DNA from: Rhodanobacter sp.
GTDB lineage: Bacteria; Pseudomonadota; Gammaproteobacteria; Xanthomonadales; Rhodanobacteraceae
Assembly (NCBI GenBank): GCA_040371205.1
Contig: AP031382.1
Location: 2,973,562 to 3,037,561, forward strand
Length of the DNA: 64,000 nt
Reading direction: 5' to 3'
Below, piece after piece: positions 42,418-53,070 of this stretch. Every line of letters begins with the position of its first letter. The first letter of the stretch is position 1. The notes below the pieces were generated by a model, which had not been told where the DNA came from, made no database searches, and saw only the letters and a list, made by a program, of their open reading frames with translations. Both the position numbers and the translations under genes were made by a program.

Positions 42418-44868
42418 GTGACGCGCAAGCTCCCTCCACGCCGCCTCCTGGCGGTCGCCGCCGCCCTTGCCCTGGTCGGCGGTCCCGTCGAAGCCGGCAG
42501 CGCCAGGCAACATCGCGGCACCTCGCTGGACGGCAGCGAACAGGTCTGCCCGCTGGGGTCCTTCGTCTGCAAGCCGCGCCCCTACAGCTACGCGATGTGC
42601 CGCCCGAACGCGATGCTGTCGTTCTACGACCCCACGCTGAGCAAGGACAGCAGCCTGCGCGACAGCAGCGACACCTACGTATGGGCGCGGCACGTGGACA
42701 GCTCCAACCAGACCGTCTACCACCTGTCCGGCGACGTGCGCATGGATCGAGCAGACCAACGTCTGCAGGCGGATACGGTTGACTACAACAACGACACCAC
42801 CGATTACGACGCGCGCGGCCACGTGCGCTACCAGGACTACGCCGAGCTGATGTCGGCCACGCACGCGCGCGGCAACACCAACGCCAGCACCGGCATCGCC
42901 GACGACGTGCGCTACCAGATGCTCGACGCGCGCGGCAACGGCGTGGCGCGCAAGGCGCAAATGTTCGACGCCGACCACACGCGCTACACGCAGGCCACCT
43001 ATTCCACCTGCGACATCGACCACCACCTGTGGGAATTCCGCGGCCAGTCCATCTCGGTGGACAAGGACAGCGGCCGCGGCGTGGCGCGCAACGCCACCTT
43101 CCGCGTGGGCGGCGTGCCGCTGCTGTACCTGCCGTGGGTGAGCTTCCCGGTGGACAACCGGCGCATGACCGGCTTCCTGTACCCGACCTACGGCCACAGC
43201 AGCCGCTCGGGCTACATGCTCAGCGCGCCGTTCTACCTGAACCTGGCGCCCAACTACGACGCCACGCTGGACCCGCGCTTCTACAGCCTGCGCGGCTCCA
43301 TGCTGGACGCCGAATTCCGCTACCTGCTGCCGGGCAGCAAGGGCACGCTGGATGCGCAGTTCCTGCCGAACGACCACGGCACCACCGATCCGGGCACCAC
43401 GGCCAACACCGCCGGCACCAACCGCTACCGGGTGCGGTTCAACGACACCACGCACCTGTGGGGCAACTGGAACTTCAGCACCTCGATCGACCGCACCTCG
43501 GACAACAACTTTCAGTACGACTTCGGCGACCAGCTCGGCGGCGCGCCGATCTACATCCTCACCTCCAGCGCGCAGGTCGCCGGCGGCGGCAAATGGGGCG
43601 ACGCGACCTGGAACGCGGCGGTGGGCGGCGACGCCTACCAGAACATGAACCCGTTCACCACGGACGCCTCGCTACCCTACCGGCAACTGCCCAACGCCAA
43701 CCTCAACATCGATTGGCCGATCGACAACTGGCTGGAATTCGGAATGACCAACCAGTTCGTGGCGTTCCGCAAGCCGGGCTACGTGGAAGGCAGCCGCGAG
43801 GACATCCAGCCCTACCTGTCCGCCGATTTCGGCAACCAGGCCTGGTTCGTGCGCCCGCGCGTGGCGTGGCGCTACACCGACTACCAGCTCAGCAACGGCT
43901 ACCAGGACTACGGCTACTACGGCCTGCTGGGCAGCGGCCAGGCATCGCCGTTCACCCAGCAATCGCCCAGCCGCTCGCTGCCCATCGTCAGCCTGGACAG
44001 CGGCCTGGTGTTCGACCGCAGCACCTCGCTGTTCGGCCAGAACTACACGCAGACGCTGGAGCCGCGGCTGTACTACCTGTACGCGCCCTACCGCAACCAG
44101 AACAACCTGCCGCTGTTCGACACCAGCCTGATGTCGTTCGACTACTGGCAGCTGTTCTCCACCAACCAGTTCTCCGGCGGCGACCGCCAGATGAACGCGA
44201 ACAACCTCACCGCGGCGATCACCACGCGCCTGCTGGACGACGGCGGCGTGGAACGGTTGTCGGCCAGCTTCGGCCAGATCCGCTACTTCACCCCACAGAG
44301 GGTGCAGATGCCGAACGGCGCGGACACGGTGTCGCCGACGACCGACTGGAGCGGATCGGCCTACGTGGCCCAGCTCGACCTGCAGCTCAACGACGACTGG
44401 CGCGCCAGCAGCTCGTACCAGTGGGACCCGAACACGCGCTACACCGACATGGCCATGTTCCAGCTGCAGGGACGGCTGGGCCTGGACGGCGTGGTGAACT
44501 TCGCCTACCGCTACCGGCGCGGGCTGATGGAACAATACAGCGCTTCCGCGGTCTATCCGCTGTCCGAGCGCTGGCGGTTGATCGGCGCGTGGACGTATGC
44601 GGAACCGATCAAGGGCGTGGTCAACCCGCTGAAGGGCACCATCGAGGCGCTCGCCGGCGTGGAATACGACAGCTGCTGCGTCACCCTGCGCCTGGTCGAC
44701 CGCAGCTACGTGAACCAGGGCTACTACGGTTACACGGGCCCGTTGCCGTCGAACCCGGTCAACCTGCGCGACAACGCCGTCATGTTCGAAGTGATCTTCA
44801 AGGGGCTGGGTTCCACGGGCGGCCAAATCGACTCGCTGCTGCGCCGTGATATTCTCGGCTATCAATAA
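42418..44868 (+). CDS. lptD: LPS-assembly protein LptD
   Basis: LptD (816 residues) is the outer-membrane beta-barrel that, with LptE, inserts LPS in the outer leaflet. A GTG start at 42418 gives a signal peptide (about 1-26). An OstA/LptD N-terminal jellyroll (about 85-240) is followed by the barrel, beginning near 'YLPWVSFPVDNRRMTGFLYP'. The cysteines needed for the inter-domain disulfides can be seen: Cys44, Cys51 and Cys61 near the N-terminus, Cys198 in 'YSTCDIDHHLWEF' and the pair Cys753-Cys754 in 'YDSCCVTLRLVDR'. It leads the conserved lptD-surA-pdxA-rsmA-apaG-apaH cluster. Confidence 0.96.
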   Translation: MTRKLPPRRLLAVAAALALVGGPVEAGSARQHRGTSLDGSEQVCPLGSFVCKPRPYSYAMCRPNAMLSFYDPTLSKDSSLRDSSDTYVWARHVDSSNQTVYHLSGDVRMDRADQRLQADTVDYNNDTTDYDARGHVRYQDYAELMSATHARGNTNASTGIADDVRYQMLDARGNGVARKAQMFDADHTRYTQATYSTCDIDHHLWEFRGQSISVDKDSGRGVARNATFRVGGVPLLYLPWVSFPVDNRRMTGFLYPTYGHSSRSGYMLSAPFYLNLAPNYDATLDPRFYSLRGSMLDAEFRYLLPGSKGTLDAQFLPNDHGTTDPGTTANTAGTNRYRVRFNDTTHLWGNWNFSTSIDRTSDNNFQYDFGDQLGGAPIYILTSSAQVAGGGKWGDATWNAAVGGDAYQNMNPFTTDASLPYRQLPNANLNIDWPIDNWLEFGMTNQFVAFRKPGYVEGSREDIQPYLSADFGNQAWFVRPRVAWRYTDYQLSNGYQDYGYYGLLGSGQASPFTQQSPSRSLPIVSLDSGLVFDRSTSLFGQNYTQTLEPRLYYLYAPYRNQNNLPLFDTSLMSFDYWQLFSTNQFSGGDRQMNANNLTAAITTRLLDDGGVERLSASFGQIRYFTPQRVQMPNGADTVSPTTDWSGSAYVAQLDLQLNDDWRASSSYQWDPNTRYTDMAMFQLQGRLGLDGVVNFAYRYRRGLMEQYSASAVYPLSERWRLIGAWTYAEPIKGVVNPLKGTIEALAGVEYDSCCVTLRLVDRSYVNQGYYGYTGPLPSNPVNLRDNAVMFEVIFKGLGSTGGQIDSLLRRDILGYQ

Positions 44869-44899
44869 TCCGCTGTATCCATCTTCCGGCTGCTCCCTG

Positions 44900-46264
44900 A
44901 TGAAGCGTTTTCTCGCACCGCTGCTGTCCATTCTCGTCTTCGCGCTCGCACTGCCCGCACAGGCGCAATTGCTGCCCAATGCCGGCGCCAGCGCCGCTGC
45001 GCCGTCCAACATGCTGGATCGCATCGTGGCGGTGGTGAACGAGGACGTGATCCTGCAAAGCGAGCTGGACGCCGCGGTGCGCTCCGTCCAGCAGCAGTAC
45101 GCCAGCCAGCCCGGCCAGCTGCCGCCGCTCAACGTGTTGCAGCAGCAGGTGCTGGACCGCCTGATCCTGATGAAGCTGCAGTTGCAGAAGGCCGACGACC
45201 AGGGCATCCACGTCTCCGACGCCCAGGTCGACCAGGCCGTTGCGCAGGTGGCGCAGCAGAACAAGGTGACGCCCGACCAGTTGCGCACCGAAGTCGAGCG
45301 CACCGGGCAGGATTTCGCCTCCTTCCGCCAGCAGCTGGCCGACCAGCTCACCGTGCAGCAGCTGCACCAGAACGTGGTGCACGACTCGGTGTCGGTCACC
45401 GACAGCGAGATCGACAACCTGCTCGCCAGCCCGAGTTACAAGGCCGGCGAAGTGCACCTGGCGCACATCCAGATCAGCATCCCCAGCGGCGCCGACGCGG
45501 CCGCAATCCAGGCGGCCGCCAACAAGGCCGAGCAGGCCGAGGCGGCGATCAAGGGCGGCATGGACTTCCACGCCGCGGCGATCCGCTACTCCGACGCGCC
45601 CGACGCGCTGGACGGCGGCGACCTCGGCTGGCGCCGCATGGACGAAATCCCGCCGGCCTTCGCCGATACCGTGGCCAACATGAAACCCGGCGATGTCAGC
45701 CCCGCGCTGCGCGGCCCCACCGGTTTCCACATCCTCAAGCTGGTCGGCGAACGCGCGCCGTCCAAGCAGATCGTCACCGAGTACCACGCGCGCCAGATCC
45801 TGATCAAGCCCAGCGAGCTGGTCACGCCCGCGCAGGCGCAGCAGAAGGCGCAGGAACTGTACGAGCAGATCGTCGACAAGCACGCGGACTTCGCCAAACT
45901 GGCCAAGGACAACTCGAACGACGACACCACCGCCAACGCCGGCGGCGACATGGGCTGGTTTCCCCAACAGGCATGGGGCAGCACCATCGCCCAGCAGTTG
46001 AGCCAACTGAAGCCCAACGAGGTCTCGCATCCGTTCCAGACCGATGCCGGTTGGGACATCATGCAGCTGTTGGGCACGCGCCAGAGCGACGTCACCACCC
46101 AGACGGAACGCGACCAGGCCCGCCAGGCCATCGGCAACCGCAAGGCCGAGCAAGCCTACGAGGACTTCCTGCGCGACCTGCGCGCGAACGCCTACATCCA
46201 TGTGCTGGTGCCGTCGCTGCGCGATGACAGCAACACGCCGGCGGACGCCGGAAACGCCTCCTGA
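44900..46264 (+). CDS. surA: Periplasmic chaperone / peptidyl-prolyl isomerase SurA
   Basis: SurA (454 residues) escorts unfolded outer-membrane proteins, LptD among them, to the BAM complex. A signal peptide (MKRFLAPLLSILVFALALPA, QA) precedes the SurA N-domain ('DRIVAVVNEDVILQSELDAA'). Two parvulin domains follow, starting near 'GEVHLAHIQISIPSG' and 'YHARQILIKPSELV', the latter with 'GGDMGWFP' typical of the active domain. The ATG at 44900 is preferred over one at 44846, which lies inside lptD. It lies 31 nt after lptD. Confidence 0.95.
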   Translation: MKRFLAPLLSILVFALALPAQAQLLPNAGASAAAPSNMLDRIVAVVNEDVILQSELDAAVRSVQQQYASQPGQLPPLNVLQQQVLDRLILMKLQLQKADDQGIHVSDAQVDQAVAQVAQQNKVTPDQLRTEVERTGQDFASFRQQLADQLTVQQLHQNVVHDSVSVTDSEIDNLLASPSYKAGEVHLAHIQISIPSGADAAAIQAAANKAEQAEAAIKGGMDFHAAAIRYSDAPDALDGGDLGWRRMDEIPPAFADTVANMKPGDVSPALRGPTGFHILKLVGERAPSKQIVTEYHARQILIKPSELVTPAQAQQKAQELYEQIVDKHADFAKLAKDNSNDDTTANAGGDMGWFPQQAWGSTIAQQLSQLKPNEVSHPFQTDAGWDIMQLLGTRQSDVTTQTERDQARQAIGNRKAEQAYEDFLRDLRANAYIHVLVPSLRDDSNTPADAGNAS

Positions 46265-46279
46265 GCGGAGGTTGCCGGG

Positions 46280-47260
46280 ATGGCGCTCGCGCGGCTGGCC
46301 GTCACCGCAGGTGAGCCGGCCGGCGTCGGACCGGAACTGCTCGCGCGGTTGGCCGCCACGACGCTGGCCGCCGACCTCGTCGCCGTCACCGACCGCGGCC
46401 TGCTCGCCCGTGCCGCCCAGCGCTGCGGCCTGCAGCTCTCGTTGACCGACGACGACGGCAGCGCGCTGGAACACCGCGAGCCCGGCAGCCTGCGCGTGCG
46501 CCACATACCGCTGGCTGCCGAGGAAACCCCCGGCAGCCCCGACCCGCGCAACACCCACCACGTACTCGCCACGCTGGCCGAAGCCGCCGACGGCTGCATG
46601 GCCGGCCGCTACGCCGCCGTGGTCACCGCGCCGCTGCAGAAGGCCTCGATCAACGAGGCCGGCATCCGCTTCAGCGGCCACACCGAATTCTTCGCCGGAC
46701 GCGCCCGCGCCGACGTGGTGATGATGCTGGCCAGCCCCGAGCTGCGCGTGGCGCTGGCCACCACCCACCTGCCGCTGAGCGCGGTGCCCGCGGCGATCAC
46801 GCGCGCGTCGCTGGAACGCACGCTGCGCATCGTCCACGCGGAGCTGCGCGCGAAGTTCGGCATCGCCGCGCCGCGCATCGCCGTGCTCGGCCTCAACCCG
46901 CACGCGGGTGAAGGCGGCCACCTCGGCCGCGAGGAGCTGGACACCATCATCCCGCTGCTGGACAACCTGCGCGCCGAAGGCATGCAGCTGATCGGCCCGC
47001 TGCCCGCCGACACCGCCTTCGTACCCGCGCAGCGCACGCGCTACGACGCGGTGCTGGCGATGTACCACGACCAGGCCCTGCCCGTGCTCAAGAGCGAGGC
47101 CTTCGACCGCACCGTCAACCTCACCCTCGGCCTGCCCTTCATCCGCACCTCGGTCGACCACGGTACCGCGCTCGACCTTGCCGGCAGCGGCCGTGCCGAC
47201 CCATCCAGCCTGATCGCCGCCGCGAACATGGCGCTCGATCTTGTCCGTCGCTCCGCATGA
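46280..47260 (+). CDS. pdxA: 4-hydroxythreonine-4-phosphate dehydrogenase
   Basis: PdxA (326 residues) oxidises 4-phosphohydroxy-L-threonine in the DXP-dependent pyridoxal phosphate pathway. Family blocks are 'AVTAGEPAGVGPELLARLA' (substrate loop), 'APLQKASINEAGIRFSGHTE' with a metal-binding His, 'LNPHAGEGGHLGREE', and 'MYHDQALPVLKSEAF' followed by 'FIRTSVDHGTALDLAG' with the other metal ligands. Its stop overlaps the start of rsmA by 4 nt. Confidence 0.95.
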   Translation: MALARLAVTAGEPAGVGPELLARLAATTLAADLVAVTDRGLLARAAQRCGLQLSLTDDDGSALEHREPGSLRVRHIPLAAEETPGSPDPRNTHHVLATLAEAADGCMAGRYAAVVTAPLQKASINEAGIRFSGHTEFFAGRARADVVMMLASPELRVALATTHLPLSAVPAAITRASLERTLRIVHAELRAKFGIAAPRIAVLGLNPHAGEGGHLGREELDTIIPLLDNLRAEGMQLIGPLPADTAFVPAQRTRYDAVLAMYHDQALPVLKSEAFDRTVNLTLGLPFIRTSVDHGTALDLAGSGRADPSSLIAAANMALDLVRRSA

Positions 47261-48054
47261 ACCACGCCCCCGCCCGCCCCAAGAAAAGCTTCGGCCAGCA
47301 CTTCCTGCACGACCGTCGCTACATCGACGACATCGTCCATGCCATCGCGCCTCGCGCCGGTGATTTCCTGGTGGAAATCGGCCCCGGCGAAGGCGCGCTC
47401 ACGCTGCCGTTGCTGGCTGCCGCCCGGTCGCTCACCGCGATCGAGCTGGACACCGACCTGATCCCCGCACTGAAGGACCGCGCCGCCAATGTGGGCGAAC
47501 TGGCGGTGATCCACGCCGACGTGCTCAAGGTGGATTTCGCCGCGCTGGCGCACCGCCACGGCGTGGAGCGCCTGCGCATCGCCGGCAACCTGCCCTACTA
47601 CATTTCCAGTCCGATCCTGTTCCACTGCGTCGAGCATGCGTCCGCGATCGAGGACATGCATTTCATGCTGCAGAAGGAAGTGGTGGACCGCATGGCCGCC
47701 GAGCCGGGCAGCAAGGTGTACGGCCGGCTGTCGGTGATGCTGCAGCTGGCCTGCCGCGTGGTGCCGTTGTTCGAGGTGCCGCCGGAAGCCTTCCGGCCGC
47801 CGCCCAAGGTGGACTCGGCGGTGGTGCGGCTGGTGCCGCTGGCGCCGCACGAGCGTCACGACGCCGATCCCGAGCTGCTGCACGAGGTGGTGAAGGCCGC
47901 CTTCGGCCAGCGCCGCAAGACGCTCGCCAACGCGCTCCGGCAGTTGCTCGACGCCGACGCCATCCGCGAAGCCGACGTCGACCCGAAGGCGCGCGCCGAA
48001 ACGCTGGCGCCGGAGGACTTCGTCCGCCTCGCGAAGCGGCTCGCCGCGCGCTGA
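47257..48054 (+). CDS. rsmA: 16S rRNA dimethyladenosine transferase
   Basis: RsmA/KsgA (265 residues) dimethylates two adjacent adenines near the 3' end of 16S rRNA during small-subunit assembly. The SAM-binding motif is '[11 protein letters not shown]' (about 39-49), the acidic motif is '[12 protein letters not shown]', and the catalytic motif IV is '[13 protein letters not shown]'. The opening '[12 protein letters not shown]' is the family signature. The ATGA overlap with pdxA shows translational coupling. Confidence 0.96.
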   Translation: MNHAPARPKKSFGQHFLHDRRYIDDIVHAIAPRAGDFLVEIGPGEGALTLPLLAAARSLTAIELDTDLIPALKDRAANVGELAVIHADVLKVDFAALAHRHGVERLRIAGNLPYYISSPILFHCVEHASAIEDMHFMLQKEVVDRMAAEPGSKVYGRLSVMLQLACRVVPLFEVPPEAFRPPPKVDSAVVRLVPLAPHERHDADPELLHEVVKAAFGQRRKTLANALRQLLDADAIREADVDPKARAETLAPEDFVRLAKRLAAR

Positions 48055-48068
48055 CGCCACGCATTCCG

Positions 48069-48074
48069 TACAAT
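48069..48074 (+). promoter_or_regulatory. Candidate -10 box directly upstream of apaG
   Basis: TACAAT ends 6 nt before the apaG ATG, with no Shine-Dalgarno sequence between. If used, the transcript would begin at or next to the start codon. No matching -35 box is seen. Confidence 0.4.
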
Positions 48075-48080
48075 CGGCGC

Positions 48081-48464
48081 ATGAGCGAAAACAATCCCTA
48101 CACGATCGATGTGCAGGTCAGCACCCGTTTCGTCCCCGACCAGTCCCGCCCCGGCGACAACCGCTACGCGTTCGCCTACACCATCACCCTGCGCAACACC
48201 GGCAGCGTGCCGGCGCAGCTGATGGCGCGGCACTGGGTGATCACCGACGCCAACGGCAAGGTGGAAGAAGTGCGCGGCGACGGCGTGGTCGGCGAGCAGC
48301 CCTGGATGCGCCCCGGCGACGATTACGAGTACACCTCCGGCGCCGTGCTGGAGACGCCGGTGGGCATCATGGGCGGCACCTACGAGATGCTCGCCGACGA
48401 CGGCACCCGTTTCGACGCGCCCATTCCGCCGTTCACGCTCGCCATTCCGCGCACGCTGCACTGA
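48081..48464 (+). CDS. apaG: ApaG (Co2+/Mg2+ efflux-associated) protein
   Basis: A 127-residue fibronectin-III-like beta-sandwich protein of the ApaG family. Family blocks are '[20 protein letters not shown]', '[20 protein letters not shown]' and '[14 protein letters not shown]'. The name comes from its location before apaH; a cobalt-resistance link is known in enterobacteria but the biochemical role is not. It lies 26 nt after rsmA. Confidence 0.93.
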   Translation: MSENNPYTIDVQVSTRFVPDQSRPGDNRYAFAYTITLRNTGSVPAQLMARHWVITDANGKVEEVRGDGVVGEQPWMRPGDDYEYTSGAVLETPVGIMGGTYEMLADDGTRFDAPIPPFTLAIPRTLH

Positions 48465-48477
48465 CGGCGGCGCAGGG

Positions 48478-49326
48478 ATGGCCACTTACGCTATCGGCGA
48501 CGTGCAGGGCTGCTACCCGGAGTTGCAGCGCCTGCTCGACAAGCTGCGCTTCGATCCGGCCACGGACAAGCTGTGGTTCTGCGGCGACCTGGTGAACCGC
48601 GGCGGCGAGTCGCTGGCCACGCTGCGCCTGATCCACGGCCTGCGCGAGCATTGCGTGGTCACCCTGGGCAACCACGACCTGAGCCTGCTGGCGATCGCGC
48701 TGCGCAAGCCCGACGCGCAGGCCAAGGTGAACCCCGAGCTGCGCGAGGTGCTGTTCGCCGACGACGCGCCCGTGCTGTTCGAATGGCTGCGCTCGCAGAA
48801 GCTGCTGCACCACGACGAGCAACTCGGCTGGACGATGATCCATGCCGGGCTCGCCCCCGCCTGGACGCTGCGCCAGGCGCAGAAGGCCGCGCAGGAAGTG
48901 GAGCGCGAGCTTTCCAGCCCGCGCCATCCGCGCATCCTGCGCAACCTGTTCGGCAACCGGCCGGCCGGCTGGTCGAGCCGGCTGCAGGGGCTGGACCGCC
49001 AGCGCGCCACCATCAACCTGCTCACCCGCATGCGTTACTGCGACGTCAACGGCCGGATCGACTTCGAGGCCAAGGACGCGCCCGGCACGCAGCGGCCCGG
49101 CCTTTATCCGTGGTTCGAAGTCCCCGGCATGCGCCGGCGCGAGACGCGCATCGTCTGCGGCCATTGGTCGGCGCTGGGCCGCTTCGCCGGCCTTGGCGTT
49201 TACGCCATCGACACCGGCTGCGTGTGGGGCGGCCAGCTCACCGCGCTGCGGCTGGACGGCGAGGAACCCCAATACGTCACCGTCGCCGCCGAGCCGCACC
49301 GCAAGCGCGTGCCCGGCGCGGACTGA
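48478..49326 (+). CDS. apaH: Symmetrical bis(5'-nucleosyl)-tetraphosphatase
   Basis: ApaH (282 residues) cleaves Ap4A to two ADP and, in E. coli, also removes Np4 caps from RNA. The metallophosphatase motifs are all present: 'YAIGDVQGCYPEL', 'WFCGDLVNRGGES', 'GNHDLSLLAIAL' and 'MIHAGLAPAW', with the late His in 'IVCGHWSALG'. It is 13 nt after apaG and ends the lptD cluster. Confidence 0.96.
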   Translation: MATYAIGDVQGCYPELQRLLDKLRFDPATDKLWFCGDLVNRGGESLATLRLIHGLREHCVVTLGNHDLSLLAIALRKPDAQAKVNPELREVLFADDAPVLFEWLRSQKLLHHDEQLGWTMIHAGLAPAWTLRQAQKAAQEVERELSSPRHPRILRNLFGNRPAGWSSRLQGLDRQRATINLLTRMRYCDVNGRIDFEAKDAPGTQRPGLYPWFEVPGMRRRETRIVCGHWSALGRFAGLGVYAIDTGCVWGGQLTALRLDGEEPQYVTVAAEPHRKRVPGAD

Positions 49327-49372
49327 GCCGTGTGCTAGGTTGACGGCTCCCCGTCCCCGAGGAGCCGACACG

Positions 49373-50149
49373 ATGGAACACCAAGGCGCCGTTGTCCGCC
49401 AGTTCGGATCGCAGGCCCAGGCCTACCTGGCCAGCTCCGTGCATGCACAAGGCCGCGACCTGGCCCGACTCGCCGAACTCGCCGCGCGCGTGGCCGGCGA
49501 TGCGGCCGCGCTGGACCTGGGCTGCGGCGCGGGCCACGCCAGCTTCGCGATAGCGCCGCACGTCGCCAAGATGGTGGCCTACGATCTCTCGCACGACATG
49601 CTCGACGTCGTCGCGCAGGCAGCGGCCGCCCGCGGCCTGCCGTCGGTGCGCGTGCAACAGGGCAGCGCCGAAAGGCTGCCGTTCGCCGACGGCGCCTTCG
49701 CGCTCGTCGCCAGCCGCTACAGCGCCCACCATTGGGGCGATCCGGCCGCCGCGCTGCGCGAGGCCGCGCGCGTGCTCGCACCCGGCGGCACGCTGTGCCT
49801 GATCGACGTGGTCGGCCCGCAGGGGCCGCATGCGGCGCTGCTGGACAGCCACCTGCAGGCCGTCGAGCTGCTGCGCGACACGTCGCACGTGCGCGACTAC
49901 GGCCGCGCCGAATGGCGCGCCATGCTCGCCGAAACCGGCTTCGCCCTGCAGGACGAACACGACTGGCGGCTCGACATCGGCTTCGCCGACTGGCTGGCGC
50001 GCATGCGCACGCCGCCCGCGCTGGAAACGGCGATCCGCCACCTGCTGGCGCACGCGCCCGACGAAGTGCTGGCCTATTACCAGGTCGATCCGGCCACGCT
50101 GGACTTCAAGCTGGAGGCGGCCATGTTCGTGGCGCAGCGCGCCGGCTGA
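49373..50149 (+). CDS. Class I SAM-dependent methyltransferase (UbiE-like)
   Basis: A 258-residue methyltransferase with motif I 'ALDLGCGAGHASFAIAPHV', the acidic 'VAYDLSHDMLDVV' for the ribose hydroxyls, and 'AERLPFADGAFALVASRYSA' as in the Methyltransf_11 group. The sequence resembles enzymes that methylate small molecules or quinone precursors; the substrate is unknown. GAGGAG lies about 9 nt before the ATG. It is 46 nt after apaH and ends at a bidirectional terminator. Confidence 0.88.
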   Translation: MEHQGAVVRQFGSQAQAYLASSVHAQGRDLARLAELAARVAGDAAALDLGCGAGHASFAIAPHVAKMVAYDLSHDMLDVVAQAAAARGLPSVRVQQGSAERLPFADGAFALVASRYSAHHWGDPAAALREAARVLAPGGTLCLIDVVGPQGPHAALLDSHLQAVELLRDTSHVRDYGRAEWRAMLAETGFALQDEHDWRLDIGFADWLARMRTPPALETAIRHLLAHAPDEVLAYYQVDPATLDFKLEAAMFVAQRAG

Positions 50150-50167
50150 GCCGCTACGGCACAAAAG

Positions 50168-50194
50168 AAAACGGCCGGATCGCCCGGCCGTTTT
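50168..50194. terminator. Bidirectional intrinsic terminator between the methyltransferase gene and secA
   Basis: An 11-bp stem (AAAACGGCCGG / CCGGCCGTTTT) with a 5-nt loop lies between the two convergent genes. The A-run on one side and T-run on the other provide a U-tail in both directions. Confidence 0.88.
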
Positions 50195-50215
50195 CGTCAT
50201 GCGCCGCCTGTGCGG

Positions 50216-52939
50216 TCAGCTCAGCTGGCCGTGGCAGTGCTTGTACTTCCTCCCGGAGCCGCAGGGGCAGGGATCGTTGCGTCCCACGCGCGGCATGTCC
50301 GGCTGCTGCAGACTCATCGCACCGACGGCCACGCCGGCGGCATCGGCACCCAGCGCCGCATCGGGCGCGCCGCCGCCGCTGGCCAGCATCTGGCGCTGCA
50401 GGCGCTCGGCGAGGCGCTGCTGCTCGGCTTCCATCGCGGCGACTTCCTCCTCGCTGCGGATGCGGATGCGCGCGAGCATCTGCAACACCTCGGACTTGAT
50501 GCGGTCGAGCATGTCGGAGAACAGCCGGAACGACTCGCGCTTGAACGCCTGCTTGGGATCCTGCTGCGCGTAGCCCACCAGGTAGATGCCCTGCCGCAGG
50601 TAGTCCATGCTGGCGAGGTGCTCCTTCCAGGCGTTGTCCACCACGGTGAGCATGATGTGCTTTTCCAGCGCGCGCATGGTCTCGGCGCCGACCTGCGATT
50701 CCTTGGCCTGGAACAGGCCGTCCACGCCTTCGCGCACGTGGTCGAAGATCATCTTCGCGTCGATTTCCGACTGCTTCTCCAGCCAGTGCGGCAGGTCCAG
50801 CGACAGGCCGAACTTGCTTTCCAGCTCGCGGTCGAGGCCCGCGATGTCCCACTGCTCGTCGATGCTGTCCGGCGGCACGTGGTCGCGCACGATGGTCTCG
50901 ACCACGTCGTGCCGGATGTCGGCCACGGTGGCGGACACGTCCTCGCCTTCCAGCAGCTCGTCGCGCTGGCGGTAGATCACCTTGCGCTGGTCGTTGGCGA
51001 CGTCGTCGAATTCGAGCAGGTGCTTGCGGATGTCGAAGTTGTGCTGCTCGACCTTGCGCTGCGCCTTTTCGATCTGGCGGCTGATCATGCGGTCTTCGAG
51101 CGCGTCGTTCTCCTTCATGCCGAAACGCTTCATCCAGCGGATCAGGCCCTCGCCGCCGAAGATGCGCAGCAGGTTGTCCTCCAGCGAGAGGTAGAAGCGC
51201 GAGGAACCCGGGTCGCCCTGGCGGCCGGAGCGGCCGCGCAGCTGGTTGTCGATGCGGCGCGATTCGTGCCGCTCGGTGCCGATGATGTGCAGGCCGCCCG
51301 AAGCCAGCACCTGGTCGTGCAGCTTCTTCCAGTCGGCCTTGGCGCGGGCGCGCTCGGCGTCGCCGGCGTCGGCCGGCAGCGCGGCCAAGGCGGCTTCCAG
51401 GCTGCCGCCGAGCACGATGTCGGTGCCGCGGCCGGCCATGTTGGTGGCGATGGTGACCGAGCCGGGCGCGCCGGCCTGCGCCACGATGTGCGCCTCGCGC
51501 TCGTGCTGCTTGGCGTTCAGCACCTCGTGCGGAACCTTGGCCTTGCGCAACTGCTCGGACAGCAGCTCGGACACCTCGATCGAAGTGGTGCCCACCAGCA
51601 CGGGCTGGCCGCGCTTGTGGCAGTCCTTGATGTCCTCGATCACGGAGTTGTACTTGGCCTGCTGGCCGAGGAACACCAGGTCGGCGTTGTCCTTGCGGAT
51701 CATCGGCTTGTGGGTGGGGATCACCACCACCTCCAGGCCGTAGATGCTCTGGAACTCGAACGCCTCGGTGTCGGCCGTGCCGGTCATGCCGGCCAGCTTC
51801 TTGTACATGCGGAACAGGTTCTGGAACGTCACCGTGGCCAGCGTCTGGTTCTCGCGCTGGATCGGCACGCCTTCCTTCGCCTCCACCGCCTGGTGCAGGC
51901 CGTCCGACCAGCGGCGGCCCGGCAAGGTGCGGCCGGTGAACTCGTCGACGATGATCACCTCGCCGTCGCGCACGATGTAGTCCACGTCGCGCTGGTAGAT
52001 CGCGTTGGCGCGCAGCGCGGCGTTGAGGTGGTGCACGATGGCCAGGTTCTTGGAATCGTACAGGCCGCTGTCCTCGCTGATGACGCCGGCCTCGCGCAGC
52101 AGTTCGTCGGCGTGCTGCATGCCGTCCTCGGAGAGATGCACCTGCTTCTGCTTCTCGTCGACCCAGAAGTCGCCGTCGCCGTCCTCGTCCTTCTGGCGGA
52201 TCATGCGCGGCACGATCTTGTTCACCGCGATGTAGAGCTGCGGCGAGTCCTCGGCCGGGCCGGAAATGATCAGCGGGGTGCGCGCCTCGTCGATCAGGAT
52301 CGAGTCCACCTCGTCGACGATGGCGTAGTGGAGGCCGCGCTGGTAGCGCTGCTCCTTGCTGAGCGCCATGTTGTCGCGCAGGTAGTCGAAGCCGAATTCG
52401 TTGTTGGTGCCGTAGGTGATGTCGGCGGCGTAGGCCTTGTGCTTGTCGGCGTGGTCCATGCCCGGCCACACCACATCGGTGGTCAGGCCGAGGAAGCTGT
52501 AGAGCTTGCCCATCTGCGCCGAGTCGCGGCGGGCCAGGTAGTCGTTCACGGTGACCACGTGCACGCCCTTGCCTTCCAGCGCGTTGAGGTACACCGGCAG
52601 CGTGGCCACCAGGGTCTTGCCCTCGCCCGTGCGCATTTCGGCGATCCGGCCCTGGTGCAGCACCATGCCGCCGATCATCTGCACGTCGTAATGGCGCATG
52701 CCCAGCACGCGCTTGGCGCCTTCGCGCACCACGGCGAACGCTTCCGGCAGCAGCTTGTCCAGCGACTCGCCGCCGGCGACGCGCTGCTTGAACTCGGCGG
52801 TCTTGCCGCGCAGCGCGTCGTCGCTCAGCTTCTCGTACTCGGGCTCCAGTGCATTGATGCGCGTCACGACGCGCGACAACTGGCGCAGCACGCGTTCATT
52901 GCGGCTGCCGAAGATGCTGGTGAGGACGCGATTGAACAT
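50216..52939 (-). CDS. secA: Preprotein translocase ATPase SecA
   Basis: SecA (907 residues) drives secretory proteins through SecYEG. The DEAD motor is seen as Walker A '[13 protein letters not shown]' (GEGKT at 105-109) and the DEAD-like box '[20 protein letters not shown]'. The preprotein cross-linking domain, helical scaffold and wing domains follow in order. The C-terminal zinc finger that binds SecB is intact in '[16 protein letters not shown]'. The ATG at 52939 gives the usual start '[18 protein letters not shown]'. It is divergent from dciA. Confidence 0.97.
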   Translation of the reverse strand: MFNRVLTSIFGSRNERVLRQLSRVVTRINALEPEYEKLSDDALRGKTAEFKQRVAGGESLDKLLPEAFAVVREGAKRVLGMRHYDVQMIGGMVLHQGRIAEMRTGEGKTLVATLPVYLNALEGKGVHVVTVNDYLARRDSAQMGKLYSFLGLTTDVVWPGMDHADKHKAYAADITYGTNNEFGFDYLRDNMALSKEQRYQRGLHYAIVDEVDSILIDEARTPLIISGPAEDSPQLYIAVNKIVPRMIRQKDEDGDGDFWVDEKQKQVHLSEDGMQHADELLREAGVISEDSGLYDSKNLAIVHHLNAALRANAIYQRDVDYIVRDGEVIIVDEFTGRTLPGRRWSDGLHQAVEAKEGVPIQRENQTLATVTFQNLFRMYKKLAGMTGTADTEAFEFQSIYGLEVVVIPTHKPMIRKDNADLVFLGQQAKYNSVIEDIKDCHKRGQPVLVGTTSIEVSELLSEQLRKAKVPHEVLNAKQHEREAHIVAQAGAPGSVTIATNMAGRGTDIVLGGSLEAALAALPADAGDAERARAKADWKKLHDQVLASGGLHIIGTERHESRRIDNQLRGRSGRQGDPGSSRFYLSLEDNLLRIFGGEGLIRWMKRFGMKENDALEDRMISRQIEKAQRKVEQHNFDIRKHLLEFDDVANDQRKVIYRQRDELLEGEDVSATVADIRHDVVETIVRDHVPPDSIDEQWDIAGLDRELESKFGLSLDLPHWLEKQSEIDAKMIFDHVREGVDGLFQAKESQVGAETMRALEKHIMLTVVDNAWKEHLASMDYLRQGIYLVGYAQQDPKQAFKRESFRLFSDMLDRIKSEVLQMLARIRIRSEEEVAAMEAEQQRLAERLQRQMLASGGGAPDAALGADAAGVAVGAMSLQQPDMPRVGRNDPCPCGSGRKYKHCHGQLS

Positions 52940-53070
52940 CGATCTTCCGAATGGCCTGGACAGAGGGCCGCGCGTTGGCGCAAGCCAAACGGGCATGTTA
53001 CTACACGGGCACGGACGGCACCCAGCGCACCCGCAGGCCCCTCCTCCGCATGGCGGCGGCGGCATGCGGA

